Shown piece after piece: positions 28,222 to 36,174 of a stretch of DNA of 64,000 bases. Position numbers and translations under genes: made by a program. The notes under the pieces were generated by a model, which searched no databases, was not told where the DNA came from, and saw only the letters and a program-made list of their open reading frames with translations. The DNA lies in contig JAHCML010000003.1 of assembly GCA_019192455.1 (NCBI GenBank), positions 178,004-242,003 of the forward strand, written 5' to 3'. Within the stretch, counting starts at the first letter, position 1. Every line of letters starts with the position of its first letter. This stretch comes from Alphaproteobacteria bacterium SS10. Its GTDB lineage: Bacteria > Pseudomonadota > Alphaproteobacteria > TMED2.

Positions 28222-28251
28222 AAAAGGCACGCTGGTGACAGCGTGCCTTTT
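28222..28251 (+). terminator. Rho-independent terminator of scoA
   Basis: AAAAGGCACGCTG (28222-28234) pairs perfectly with CAGCGTGCCTTTT (28239-28251) around GTGA, with the T-run continuing. It lies 28 bases after the scoA stop, so scoA is transcribed separately from scoB. Confidence 0.92.
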
Positions 28252-28264
28252 TCTATTCGGGGCT

Positions 28265-28296
28265 AGGCGCTGGGTTCGCTAGGCGCTGGGTTCGCT
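28265..28296. repeat. Perfect tandem duplication of 16 bases
   Basis: AGGCGCTGGGTTCGCT occurs twice in direct succession (28265-28280 and 28281-28296), ending at the stop codon of the following minus-strand gene. It is probably a replication slippage product. Confidence 0.85.
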
Positions 28297-29140
28297 ACGC
28301 GCCGGGGCGCCGTTTTGGTGGACCGGCATGGCCAGCCCAATAACCACCAGCTGGCTGTTCTTGGATATCCCGCTCAATATCTGTGCGCATTAGGGCGGCA
28401 TGGGTTTCGGCAAGCTTGGTCACCCGGTCATCAAAGGCGAGCAGATGGTGGTTTACCCGTATCGGTGCGGCCGGGTCTGGCAGATCCCTAGGCTGTGCTG
28501 GGTTTGATGCGCCGGCCTCGGCCAGGGCTGTCTTGATGGGGCGCACCATCTGTTCACGAATGGTGACCAGGGCATTGTGGCGTGTTCCACTATTGGTGCC
28601 AAAACGCCGATTGCCCAGAACCTCACCATAGACATCCGGTGTTCTTTCAAGCTGGGCGATCACAGCGGCCGGATCATCGTGTTTGGCCAGATCTGCCTGA
28701 ATGTTGGCGCGGGCGATCTTTGGTTCCTCGAAAACCTTCTCCAGAACAAACAGCTTGATGGCATCGTCGATGGCCATCGCCACATTCATACCGCCAGCCA
28801 TGCTTTTGCCGGCGGCGGTGCTGGTTGCCGCTTTATGGCGCTGCTGCTGGCCGCGTTCATGGGTTAGGGAGGCCTGAACCGGCGCACTATCACGCAGGCT
28901 GACCGCCCAATCGGTCAGATGCTTCAGATCCGCAAGCGCACGCTTACGATAGCTGGGGGCGATGGTGGTATCCCGGTTGGCGGCACCCTGGGCCCGGTGC
29001 CAAAGATTGGGGTGATGTGGGCTGCCATTGCTGTGCAGGCGGCTAACCGTGGAGGGCACCGGAAGGCCCGCCGCCTTGGCAGCGTCGATCACGCTATCGG
29101 TCAACGCATTGGTCAGGTCTGGGCTCAGCAACGGGTTCAT
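28295..29140 (-). CDS. Hypothetical protein inserted between scoA and scoB (1)
   Basis: I do not recognise this 281-residue soluble protein. It has no signal peptide or membrane helix. It is rich in Ala, His, Arg and Asn. The middle (SMAGGMNVAMAIDDAIKLFVLEKVF) looks helical. It is followed by DDPAAVIAQLERTPDVYGE and LGNRRFG. That local pattern (DP-x-AVI-x3-L-x2-P-x3-G) loosely recalls segments in BID-type domains of relaxases and type IV effectors, but the match is too weak to call. The next gene upstream is also unknown, runs the same way and is separated by 82 bases, so they probably form a pair. Confidence 0.65.
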   Translation of the reverse strand: MNPLLSPDLTNALTDSVIDAAKAAGLPVPSTVSRLHSNGSPHHPNLWHRAQGAANRDTTIAPSYRKRALADLKHLTDWAVSLRDSAPVQASLTHERGQQQRHKAATSTAAGKSMAGGMNVAMAIDDAIKLFVLEKVFEEPKIARANIQADLAKHDDPAAVIAQLERTPDVYGEVLGNRRFGTNSGTRHNALVTIREQMVRPIKTALAEAGASNPAQPRDLPDPAAPIRVNHHLLAFDDRVTKLAETHAALMRTDIERDIQEQPAGGYWAGHAGPPKRRPGA

Positions 29141-29222
29141 GGCACATATCCGGTTCTGATAATCAGGTTGGTAGCCTTTTAGCGATGCCTGCTCTCAATG
29201 CAATCAAACGCTGGATAGCGGG

Positions 29223-30293
29223 TTAAGCAGCGCGCCGGTTAAGTCCCGGAGGCGGTGGCATCTTGCGTGCATCACGCGGCAGATGCAGTTCTGGGAGGAT
29301 GCCGCGGCTTTCTGCAAGATCAGCCAAATACGGATCATCGCGAACATGCTCGGCAAGGCCCTGGGCCATATCTTTCCATACCGTTCCGACATTTGGTTCT
29401 TGCAGCCTTGCTGCCACCAGCTGAAGCGCACCAACCGGATCTTTGGCGGTTAGATCCTCAACCATCTGATGGGTGGCGATGTCTTCGGCCATTTCCGTAA
29501 ACCGCTCCCGCTCGACGATACGGAGGAAGCTTTCGGCCCGGCGCGCGAATGCTAAGAGGCGTCGATTAATCGGCTGCCGCTTAATCCAGTCCTCGGCCGA
29601 TAGGCGCGCATTGTCGGCAAAGGTCTGGCGGGCGCCCGCGTCCTCAAGCCGATCAGCAATGGTCGTTTGCATATACTTGGCCGGGGTGACGCCAGCCAAT
29701 GACGGGAAGAAGCGAGAGAGTACGAGTGATCTCTTCATCTTGCCGAACTGTTTGGGGTCTTCGCGCAGAGCTTCGGCCACTGGCCCGTAGGCGCCGTGAT
29801 CGGCTGCCATCTGACGCATATTCACCATGGCATCGAAACCGTCGACATAGGCGGCCGAGATCATCTCCTCGTTAAGGACCTTCTCACCCGCCCTAATCGC
29901 TAGCGCTTCTTGGAGGCTGGCTCTCTTCTTCAGCCGCTCCACCTGCAGTTGGGTCTGCCGTGATTGGGCAACCGCTGTCGCAATCTTGGGATCAGCTAAG
30001 ATGTCGCTGGTCCAATTGGCGAGGCGTACCTGACGATTGAAGGCAATCAACCGATCCTTGGCTAGGCTGCCGGTTGAGGTTGCGAGATCGGGAATGGCAT
30101 TGCCGGTCACAATACGGATTTGTGGGCCGCGCACGGGTAAATCGTTGCGCACGCTGGGCAATAGATTGAGCACAGGTTCGGTCACGTCGAGCTCCGCATT
30201 GGCGGCGGCCTCAACCAAATTGCGCTGCAACGCCTCGCCTACCTGATCCAGGTAACCGGGCTCATCAGTTATGTAGTCCGTGTAGCGGCCCAT
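29223..30293 (-). CDS. Hypothetical protein inserted between scoA and scoB (2)
   Basis: A 356-residue soluble, mostly helical and highly charged protein that I do not recognise. It starts MGRYTDYITDEPGYLDQVG. In the middle it has a coiled-coil-like stretch (SRQTQLQVERLKKRASLQEAL). ALREDPKQFGKM and LTAKDPVGALQLVAARLQEP resemble, faintly, the DP...G segment of its neighbour. The C-terminus is Pro-rich and basic (MPPPPGLNRRAA). It has no signal peptide and no cysteine. It is the probable first gene of the minus-strand pair lying within the sco locus. Confidence 0.65.
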   Translation of the reverse strand: MGRYTDYITDEPGYLDQVGEALQRNLVEAAANAELDVTEPVLNLLPSVRNDLPVRGPQIRIVTGNAIPDLATSTGSLAKDRLIAFNRQVRLANWTSDILADPKIATAVAQSRQTQLQVERLKKRASLQEALAIRAGEKVLNEEMISAAYVDGFDAMVNMRQMAADHGAYGPVAEALREDPKQFGKMKRSLVLSRFFPSLAGVTPAKYMQTTIADRLEDAGARQTFADNARLSAEDWIKRQPINRRLLAFARRAESFLRIVERERFTEMAEDIATHQMVEDLTAKDPVGALQLVAARLQEPNVGTVWKDMAQGLAEHVRDDPYLADLAESRGILPELHLPRDARKMPPPPGLNRRAA

Positions 30294-30441
30294 GATGATC
30301 TGCTACTCGTCTGCCTTGTTGACGTGATTTGGGTATCTAACAACCGGCAGAAAGTGCCAAACATTGGTCTTCCCATGTGATGGCCGCAATCAGTTTCATC
30401 CGGGTGCTGATCGCTTGATTGAATTAATGCGCTTCCGGGAT

Positions 30442-30470
30442 TTGACAGCGGGCGCACAGCCCCTTAAACG
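30442..30470 (+). promoter_or_regulatory. Candidate sigma-70 promoter for scoB
   Basis: TTGACA (30442-30447), a 17-base spacer and TAAACG (30465-30470) lie about 50 bases upstream of the scoB start. The -35 is perfect. Spacing and -10 match those of the scoA promoter, which supports separate but parallel expression. Confidence 0.6.
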
Positions 30471-30518
30471 GCATGCCAGGACATAAATTGCTGCAACGCA
30501 ACCATAAGGATTACCCCC

Positions 30519-31163
30519 ATGCCCTGGACTCGTGATCAAATCGCTGAACGCGCCGCGCAAGAGCTGGAAGACGGCTTCTACGTCAATCTGGGCATTGGCA
30601 TCCCAACCCTGGTTGCAAACTTCATCCCTGATGGCATCACGGTCGCGCTGCAGTCTGAAAATGGCATGCTGGGCATGGGCCCATTCCCCTATGAGGATGA
30701 GGTTGACCCAGACCTAATCAACGCTGGTAAGCAAACGATCACCGAACTGCCAGAGAGCAGCTATTTCGATAGCGCCACCTCCTTTGGCATGATCCGCGGT
30801 GGCCACATTGATCTGTCTATCCTTGGTGCCATGCAGGTTGCCGGTAATGGTGACATCGCCAACTGGATGATCCCGGGCAAGATGGTCAAAGGTATGGGCG
30901 GCGCCATGGATTTGGTTGCTGGCGTTAAGCGTGTGGTGGTCGTCATGGATCATAACGCTAAAGACGGTTCGGCCAAGCTCTTGAAAGAGTGCGACCTACC
31001 GCTCACTGGTCAGGGCGTGGTTGATCTGATCATCACCGACCTTGGCGTCTTCACGATTGATGAGAAGGGCCTAACCCTGATTGAGATCGCACCGGACGTC
31101 ACCGTCGACGAAATCCGCACCCGCACCGAGGCAGAGTTCACCGTTGGTGGCAGCCTGAGCTAA
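30519..31163 (+). CDS. scoB: 3-oxoacid CoA-transferase subunit B
   Basis: The catalytic half of succinyl-CoA:3-ketoacid CoA-transferase. It has 214 residues, the usual length. The sequence [12 protein letters not shown] near residue 45 carries the glutamate that forms the glutamyl-CoA thioester. [11 protein letters not shown] and [19 protein letters not shown] are conserved beta-subunit segments. AAGGA lies at proper spacing before the ATG. It must assemble with ScoA encoded 2.3 kb upstream. Confidence 0.97.
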   Translation: MPWTRDQIAERAAQELEDGFYVNLGIGIPTLVANFIPDGITVALQSENGMLGMGPFPYEDEVDPDLINAGKQTITELPESSYFDSATSFGMIRGGHIDLSILGAMQVAGNGDIANWMIPGKMVKGMGGAMDLVAGVKRVVVVMDHNAKDGSAKLLKECDLPLTGQGVVDLIITDLGVFTIDEKGLTLIEIAPDVTVDEIRTRTEAEFTVGGSLS

Positions 31164-31172
31164 GCGCCGAAT

Positions 31173-31207
31173 CCAAAGGCTGGTTTGGGCCAAATCAACG
31201 CCTTTGG
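31173..31207 (+). terminator. Possible terminator of scoB
   Basis: CCAAAGGC (31173-31180) pairs with GCCTTTGG (31200-31207) across a 19-base loop, starting 10 bases past the scoB stop. Only a short CTTTACCTTT follows, so this is a weak call. Confidence 0.35.
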
Positions 31208-31512
31208 CTTTACCTTTGAGCTTACGATAAGCCGCCGTGACGCTTTGGCGTCTTTGGTCAATGCGTCAACATTCAATCGTACTGGTTTCGCATTTGCGCT
31301 GGGCCACTCATTGAATTGGCGTCTGTTTCCAATGGTTTACGCTAAGGGGTTTTTGGCTTGGCGATGGTGAGCACCTCGCCAACCGAACGGATACCAGGCC
31401 GTTTGGGGTTGTTTGAGATCACGCCGCAACTAGCACAATTGGGCGCTGAGTTTGTGCGTGGGAGTTTGGGCCGGATAAACTGTAATCCCCAAAGTTTTTC
31501 CGGCGCTGCACC
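31208..31512. other. Intergenic region upstream of the first RTX gene; no gene seen
   Basis: No gene is recognised in these 305 bases. The composition is slightly T-rich. A GCCGGA/TCCGGC pair lies just before the RTX start. No strong promoter could be read. Confidence 0.5.
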
Positions 31513-32685
31513 ATGGCCCAAGATACCCCGCTGGTCGATTTCGACCTCGCCAATGACTTCAATACCGCCCCTTTGATGGGCTCGCCCCAATACGGCTTCC
31601 TCAATATTGTTGGCACCCCAACCGATGAGCTGGTTGACCGGGACATCTACGCCCTGGGCTTCATTCCGCGTGGGGTTGAAGACAGCATCTTCGTTGGTGG
31701 CCGCTTGCGTGAGATGGACATCGAATTGGTGTCCCGCGATGAGAACGGCGTAACCGAAGTTGTCCAGCGGATCGAAGCCGGTACCCAGGAGCGCGCGGTT
31801 GAGGTTGAGATCAGTGGCCGGGATGAGGAACTGTTCCTAGTCATCACCGATGTGCCTAGCGGTGATCGCGGTATCGATACCTACGATGCTGAGCCTTACG
31901 TCATCACCTTTTCTACCAGCCTCGCCCTGACCCAGGGCGCTCGTGCCTTGGCCGGTAGCTTAGAGCTGGCAGGCCTTGGCGAGTCAGGTACCTCCGGCTC
32001 CTTCTTGCTTGAGCTTTTGGAGCGGGCCTCCATCGACACCAGTGAGCTGACCGATGGTGGCTCTGACGAGCCATTGCCGGTCGCGAGTAACGAGGATGAT
32101 GTGCTGGTTGGGCGCCTCGCGAGTGATGAGATCGTCGCCCTTCGTGGCGATGATGAGGTTCGTGGACTGCTTGGCGACGACGTGATCACCGGCGACCGTG
32201 GCGCCGACATTCTCTATGGCAATCAGGGGCGCGATACCCTGTACGGTGGCCGTGATGATGATGTGGCCTATGGCGGTAAGGACCGCGATATGGTGTTCGG
32301 CGGTGAAGGTGCCGATGTGCTCTACGGCAATTTGGGGACCGACGCGCTTTATGGCGGGGCCCTGTCCGATACGCTCTATGGCGGCCGTGGCTCAGACTTC
32401 CTCTACGGTGGTCCGGGCGATGACATCCTGTTCGGCAATCGCGGTAGTGATGGCCTCTATGGTGGCGATGGCTCCGACCTTTTCGTCATTAATGGTGAGG
32501 CCGAAACCAGCGTCATCTTCGACTTCAAACCACTTGATGGTGACCGGATTGTTGTGGCAGGCGGGTTGAAGTACGCGCCTAGCATTGATGGCACCTTGGT
32601 GCAGCAGATCGATACCGGGGCCCAGGTGATCCTGGTTGGTGTCTACGAGTTCTCGGAAGACTACGTCCTCAGTGTATCGATTTAG
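31513..32685 (+). CDS. RTX-type calcium-binding repeat protein, probably secreted
   Basis: A 390-residue protein. Residues 1-135 form a beta-rich domain (DRDIYALGFIPRG, ELFLVITDVPSGD) reminiscent of pre-peptidase C-terminal (PPC) domains. From about residue 210 to 323 there are roughly a dozen nonapeptides of the GGxGxDxLx type (GNQGRDTLYGGRDDDVAYGG and so on), which bind Ca2+ and fold into a parallel beta roll. The C-terminal ~65 residues (DFKPLDGDRIVV, then ending YVLSVSI) are the kind of uncleaved signal recognised by type I secretion systems. There is no N-terminal signal peptide. No type I transporter is seen in the window. Its end overlaps the opposing SDR gene by 4 bases. Confidence 0.9.
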   Translation: MAQDTPLVDFDLANDFNTAPLMGSPQYGFLNIVGTPTDELVDRDIYALGFIPRGVEDSIFVGGRLREMDIELVSRDENGVTEVVQRIEAGTQERAVEVEISGRDEELFLVITDVPSGDRGIDTYDAEPYVITFSTSLALTQGARALAGSLELAGLGESGTSGSFLLELLERASIDTSELTDGGSDEPLPVASNEDDVLVGRLASDEIVALRGDDEVRGLLGDDVITGDRGADILYGNQGRDTLYGGRDDDVAYGGKDRDMVFGGEGADVLYGNLGTDALYGGALSDTLYGGRGSDFLYGGPGDDILFGNRGSDGLYGGDGSDLFVINGEAETSVIFDFKPLDGDRIVVAGGLKYAPSIDGTLVQQIDTGAQVILVGVYEFSEDYVLSVSI

Positions 32686-33464
32686 GGCGCAATCTCTTCG
32701 CCATCATAGCCGAATAGTTTTCCGCTATCCTCCGCCGTTAGCTGATCAACTACGGTTAGCATGGCACCGGTGGACTGCTCTGGTGTGAACAGCTTGCCGT
32801 TCGGCACGCCCTTCTGGAACGGTGCCGACAGGCCAGTATCAACGGTGCCCGGGTGTAGGCCGATGCAGAAGGCCTGCTTATGCTTACGCGCCAGTTCGAT
32901 GGCAGCGCATCTGATGTGTTGATTTAGTGCTGCCTTCGCGGCCCGGTATCCGTACCAACCGCCGATCCGATTATCCGACACGCTGCCGACCCGGGCCGAT
33001 AGGGCGGCAAAACCAGCCTTACCGTCGCGCGGTAGAAGTGGCAGCAGATGCTTCATCAGCAGGGCCGGGCCAAGTGCATTGATCTGATAGGCGCGGGCGA
33101 GACCATCGGCGCTTAGATCGCGCCAGCTCTTCTCCGGGGCCACGGCACCATCCTGGTCATGCAGCATGCCAACGGCACAGATCACGAGGGTTAGCGCGCC
33201 ACCATCCCCAATCATCTTGGCAGCATCTGCGATGCTCGCCTCGTCCGTCAGATCAAACAGGCCGGTGGTGACCTTGCTATTCGTGGCTGCCGTACCGCTT
33301 CGTGAGAAAGCAAACACCTCACTGACCGATGGATCGCTGGCCAGGTGTTCGACAAAACCATTGCCGATGCCACCGCTGGCGCCAAAGACGGCAACACGGA
33401 TGCTTTCGCCAAATGAGTTCAGGCCGGTGAAGCTTTGTAGTTGGTCATGATGGGTAACCGTCAT
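32682..33464 (-). CDS. Short-chain dehydrogenase/reductase (CsgA/C-factor-like)
   Basis: An SDR-family oxidoreductase of 260 residues. The nucleotide-binding GASGGIG lies near residue 29, the NAG-like CAVG near residue 97, and the active site is YRAAK with the upstream Ser in LSARVGSV. The order and the LHPGTVDTGLS and LTPEQS-like segments resemble the C-factor/CsgA-type SDRs. The substrate cannot be predicted. It is convergent with the RTX gene. Confidence 0.9.
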   Translation of the reverse strand: MTVTHHDQLQSFTGLNSFGESIRVAVFGASGGIGNGFVEHLASDPSVSEVFAFSRSGTAATNSKVTTGLFDLTDEASIADAAKMIGDGGALTLVICAVGMLHDQDGAVAPEKSWRDLSADGLARAYQINALGPALLMKHLLPLLPRDGKAGFAALSARVGSVSDNRIGGWYGYRAAKAALNQHIRCAAIELARKHKQAFCIGLHPGTVDTGLSAPFQKGVPNGKLFTPEQSTGAMLTVVDQLTAEDSGKLFGYDGEEIAP

Positions 33465-33584
33465 GATGCATCATTCGAATTCACGGATTTTTCGTACTGA
33501 ATTGAAATAGTTGCGCAGCGGGATCGGCCAACCCATGATGCTGATCAGATTGGGTTGATGACGCTTAACGAGGGATGGATCAGT

Positions 33585-34202
33585 ATGCGGCAAGCCTATC
33601 GGATGATGTCTTGCGCTGGTTTCGCCTCGGCCTTGGCGCTGCTGATCGCGCTGCCTGCCTGTGATGTGCGTGCCAATGAGTTGAATACTGGCGCCCTTGC
33701 CTCGACCGGGCGGGTGATTGTCGACATACCCGCAGCATCCCGTCAGATACCCCGGACTTCCCAACCGCTTAGCGGCCGCCCGCTGAGCATCGATACCTTG
33801 ACCGAGTTGTTTACTGGTCGGGTTGAAGTTGGCCTGATCATCAATGCCGCTAGTCGCGACTTTGGTGAGGATGGCGAGGTATACCGGATGGAGTACGCCT
33901 TTGATGAGGCGGCAGGTGAGGAGGGGGAGCCGAGCGGTCGCTTAAGCTACGCCGATGGCAACAGCCGCGACCAAACCGGGCATTTCCTTATTGCAGGTAC
34001 GCCGAGCGGGCGGGCGGGCATCTGCCGGGCACCAGCTTCGCAGGATGTTTCCAGGCGCTGCCGGGTAATCTTCCAGGTTCGAGATAACTTGTTTGAGGCG
34101 CGCGGCGCCTCTAGCGGCACCGTCCGCTATCGCTTCAAGCTGTATCCAGAGCCGCCAAGCGATATCGCACCACCTGAGCCAGTGCCCGAAGGCTCGCAGT
34201 AG
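33585..34202 (+). CDS. Exported protein of unknown function, possible lipoprotein
   Basis: The start at 33585 has GAGGGA 9 bases upstream and gives 205 residues. The N-terminus is a signal sequence (MRQAYRMMSCAGFASALALL then IALPACDVRANE). LPAC could be an imperfect lipobox, although Pro at that position is unusual; otherwise cleavage follows VRA. The mature part is beta-rich, and a Pro/Glu-rich tail (YPEPPSDIAPPEPVPEG) ends it. Cys pairs at GICRAP and RRCRV may form a disulfide. I do not recognise the family. Confidence 0.7.
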   Translation: MRQAYRMMSCAGFASALALLIALPACDVRANELNTGALASTGRVIVDIPAASRQIPRTSQPLSGRPLSIDTLTELFTGRVEVGLIINAASRDFGEDGEVYRMEYAFDEAAGEEGEPSGRLSYADGNSRDQTGHFLIAGTPSGRAGICRAPASQDVSRRCRVIFQVRDNLFEARGASSGTVRYRFKLYPEPPSDIAPPEPVPEGSQ

Positions 34203-34211
34203 CAAGCAGCC

Positions 34212-35036
34212 TTAAGCGCCGCCAGCGGCCTTCATCAAGGCTTCAAAATCGATGCGGGCGCCATTGGCCGCCCAGCCGCCATCGGCGGGAATGATCGCAC
34301 CATTCACATAAGCGGCTGCATCGGAGCCAAGGAACAAGCAAAGCTGGGCCACATCATCGGGTGAGCCCATGCGCCGGGCGGGAACCGATTTCAGCACGGC
34401 CTTGCGGATCTCTTCGGTTGGCGCGAGGCGCTTCATCCCCTCGGTGCCATCAATCGGGCCTGGAATAACCGAGTTCACCCGAATGCCCAGCGGCCCCCAT
34501 TCAATAGCCAGGGTTTGGGTGATCATGTCGACACCGGCTTTCGCCGCGCAGACATGGGCCTGGAACGCCATCGGGATCATCGCCTGCGGGGCGGAGATGT
34601 TGATGATGCTCGCCCCCGGCTGGGTAAGGTGTTCAAAGACACCTTTCATCACGTGGAAGGTGCCAAGCAGGTCGATATCCACGACAGATTTGAAGCCATT
34701 CGGGCTCATCGCGGCGGCCGGTGCAGGGAAGTTGCCAGCAGCACCAGAAACCAGCACATCGATGGTGCCGTGCTTTGCCGCGAAATCAGCGGCGGCCTTG
34801 GCCACGGCCTCGTGATCCCGAACATCTAGCGGGTAGCCCTCGGATGCTTTGGCGCCCAGCTTGGTCAGGCTTTCCGCAGCGGCCTCCACTTTCTCAGGGC
34901 TGCGTGAGGCGACGCCCATAATCGCACCACGGCTGGCGAACGCCTCGGCAATGCCGAGATTGATGCCGCTGGTACCGCCAAAGACAAAGACCTTGGCACC
35001 GGAAAAGTCGAACTGCGCGGTGGTCGAACCGGTCAT
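34212..35036 (-). CDS. 2,4-dienoyl-CoA reductase-type SDR
   Basis: A 274-residue SDR with GGTSGINLGIAEAFA at the NADP site, SGAAGNFPAPA, and AIEWGPLGIRVNSVIPGPIDGTEGM. The usual catalytic Tyr of YxxxK is replaced: the sequence is AHVCAAKAGVDM, with Val in the Tyr position. The same loss, together with GPI-x-GTEG, is typical of peroxisomal-type 2,4-dienoyl-CoA reductases (DECR2), which use other residues. This points to NADPH-dependent reduction of 2,4-dienoyl-CoA during oxidation of unsaturated fatty acids and fits the presence of EchA and Sco genes in the window. It is convergent with the preceding exported protein. Confidence 0.88.
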   Translation of the reverse strand: MTGSTTAQFDFSGAKVFVFGGTSGINLGIAEAFASRGAIMGVASRSPEKVEAAAESLTKLGAKASEGYPLDVRDHEAVAKAAADFAAKHGTIDVLVSGAAGNFPAPAAAMSPNGFKSVVDIDLLGTFHVMKGVFEHLTQPGASIINISAPQAMIPMAFQAHVCAAKAGVDMITQTLAIEWGPLGIRVNSVIPGPIDGTEGMKRLAPTEEIRKAVLKSVPARRMGSPDDVAQLCLFLGSDAAAYVNGAIIPADGGWAANGARIDFEALMKAAGGA

Positions 35037-35153
35037 GGGATTTCCTCATGTCAGATGGCCTGGCGGGTGGCTTGATTGTGCCAATTGGTCCAGGCGTTGT
35101 TGTTGCTTGGCTGGAGCTTGGCACGCCCCAACCATCAGCGTCCAGCGCCTTTG

Positions 35154-35693
35154 CTAGTTCAGCTGCCAGACCTGATAGGACATGGCGATCGCAAGCGTGG
35201 ACCACAGCAGATAGGGGACAAGCGCGAGGGCGGCTGGGCGGCTATAGCGGCCAAATAGAATGATCGTCGCAATGATCATCGGCACTAAGACAAGCGTGCC
35301 AACAAAGCCGAGCAGGGTGGACTGCAGTCCAAAGAACATGAATGGCCAGGCAGAGCAGGTGAGGTACTGAACCGCGAAGAGGGTGGTGCCACCCCGCCAG
35401 GCGGCGGGACGGTCCGCCGTTGCCCGCCAATAGAACCAGAGTGATACCGCCATCAGGGCGTAAAGGCTGGTCCAGGCAACGGCGAAGGCCCAGTCAGGTG
35501 GCACAAAGCTGGGCTTAGCGAGCGCTTGATACCAATCCGCAAGGCCTAAGCGGGCAACCCGGGATAGGGCGCCATTCACCCCGACCGAGAGCACAATCAT
35601 CGCAACCAACCAGAGGCGGTTGGGGCGCCAAACTGTCGTCTCTAATTGTGAAACAAGTTCGTCGGCGATTGCTTGCTTTGGGATGGCGATCAT
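35154..35693 (-). CDS. tspO: TspO/MBR family tryptophan-rich sensory protein
   Basis: A membrane protein of 179 residues with about five hydrophobic helices. The signature (WYQALAKPSFVPPDWAFAVAW) and the Trp-rich SLWFYWRA are typical of TspO. In Rhodobacter, TspO binds tetrapyrroles and modulates pigment and oxygen-dependent gene expression. This one has a ~20-residue N-terminal extension (IPKQAIADELVSQLE) beyond the usual ~160. The ligand is not predictable. Confidence 0.92.
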   Translation of the reverse strand: MIAIPKQAIADELVSQLETTVWRPNRLWLVAMIVLSVGVNGALSRVARLGLADWYQALAKPSFVPPDWAFAVAWTSLYALMAVSLWFYWRATADRPAAWRGGTTLFAVQYLTCSAWPFMFFGLQSTLLGFVGTLVLVPMIIATIILFGRYSRPAALALVPYLLWSTLAIAMSYQVWQLN

Positions 35694-36174
35694 TGCTGCT
35701 TTTAGCCCTTATCATTGGCCAGGTGGTTTCCCTGACCCGTTATCTCTAGCAGCGTTAAAGGTCCCGCGCGATGCAAATATCGCGTTGATTTGTCTGGCTT
35801 ATGCGTTGGTGCTGATTTGCTTTTGGAAGAAGCGAACGATCATGGCGTGGTCGGGTTAATTGGGATCCTCGTAGCACCAGCGCCATGATCGTTCGGCCCT
35901 TGCCCCAGTCTGTGCCCGCAAACGTGGTGTGACCGTTATCGGCCTACCCGCGTGGGAAAATGCCTTGGCTCAGACCCCCTTGTCGCGGTGCCCGGCTTCG
36001 GTTGGGCGAGCGACAAAGCTCGTGTTGTATATTCTTGATAAGCCATAATTAAGAAAGTGCCTAACCGGCGTTCCACCGGCCCAACGCCGCGGTGCGCCTA
36101 GGGGCAAGGTTTCGTTGTGTTGGCATCCATGGCATAAGGACAGCATTGATGACCGCAGGATTGGACTAAAACCC
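35694..36174. other. 481-base gap upstream of the CAP-RTX gene; long inverted repeat, no gene
   Basis: No gene is supported. A short plus-strand frame ending at 35859 starts inside antisense tspO and is probably chance, though it encodes one hydrophobic stretch. The main structure is the long inverted repeat listed separately. No strong promoter was read. Confidence 0.5.
35833..35895. repeat. Perfect 15-bp inverted repeat with 33-base spacer
   Basis: CGAACGATCATGGCG (35833-35847) and CGCCATGATCGTTCG (35881-35895) are exact reverse complements, and TGGT/ACCA extend the pairing after a one-base bulge. There is no T-run. It may form a long hairpin in RNA or be a binding or repeat element. Confidence 0.75.

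Noticed and set aside
35620-35859. 79-residue plus-strand frame with one hydrophobic stretch
   Set aside because: It starts inside and antisense to tspO, has no ribosome site and no recognisable family.
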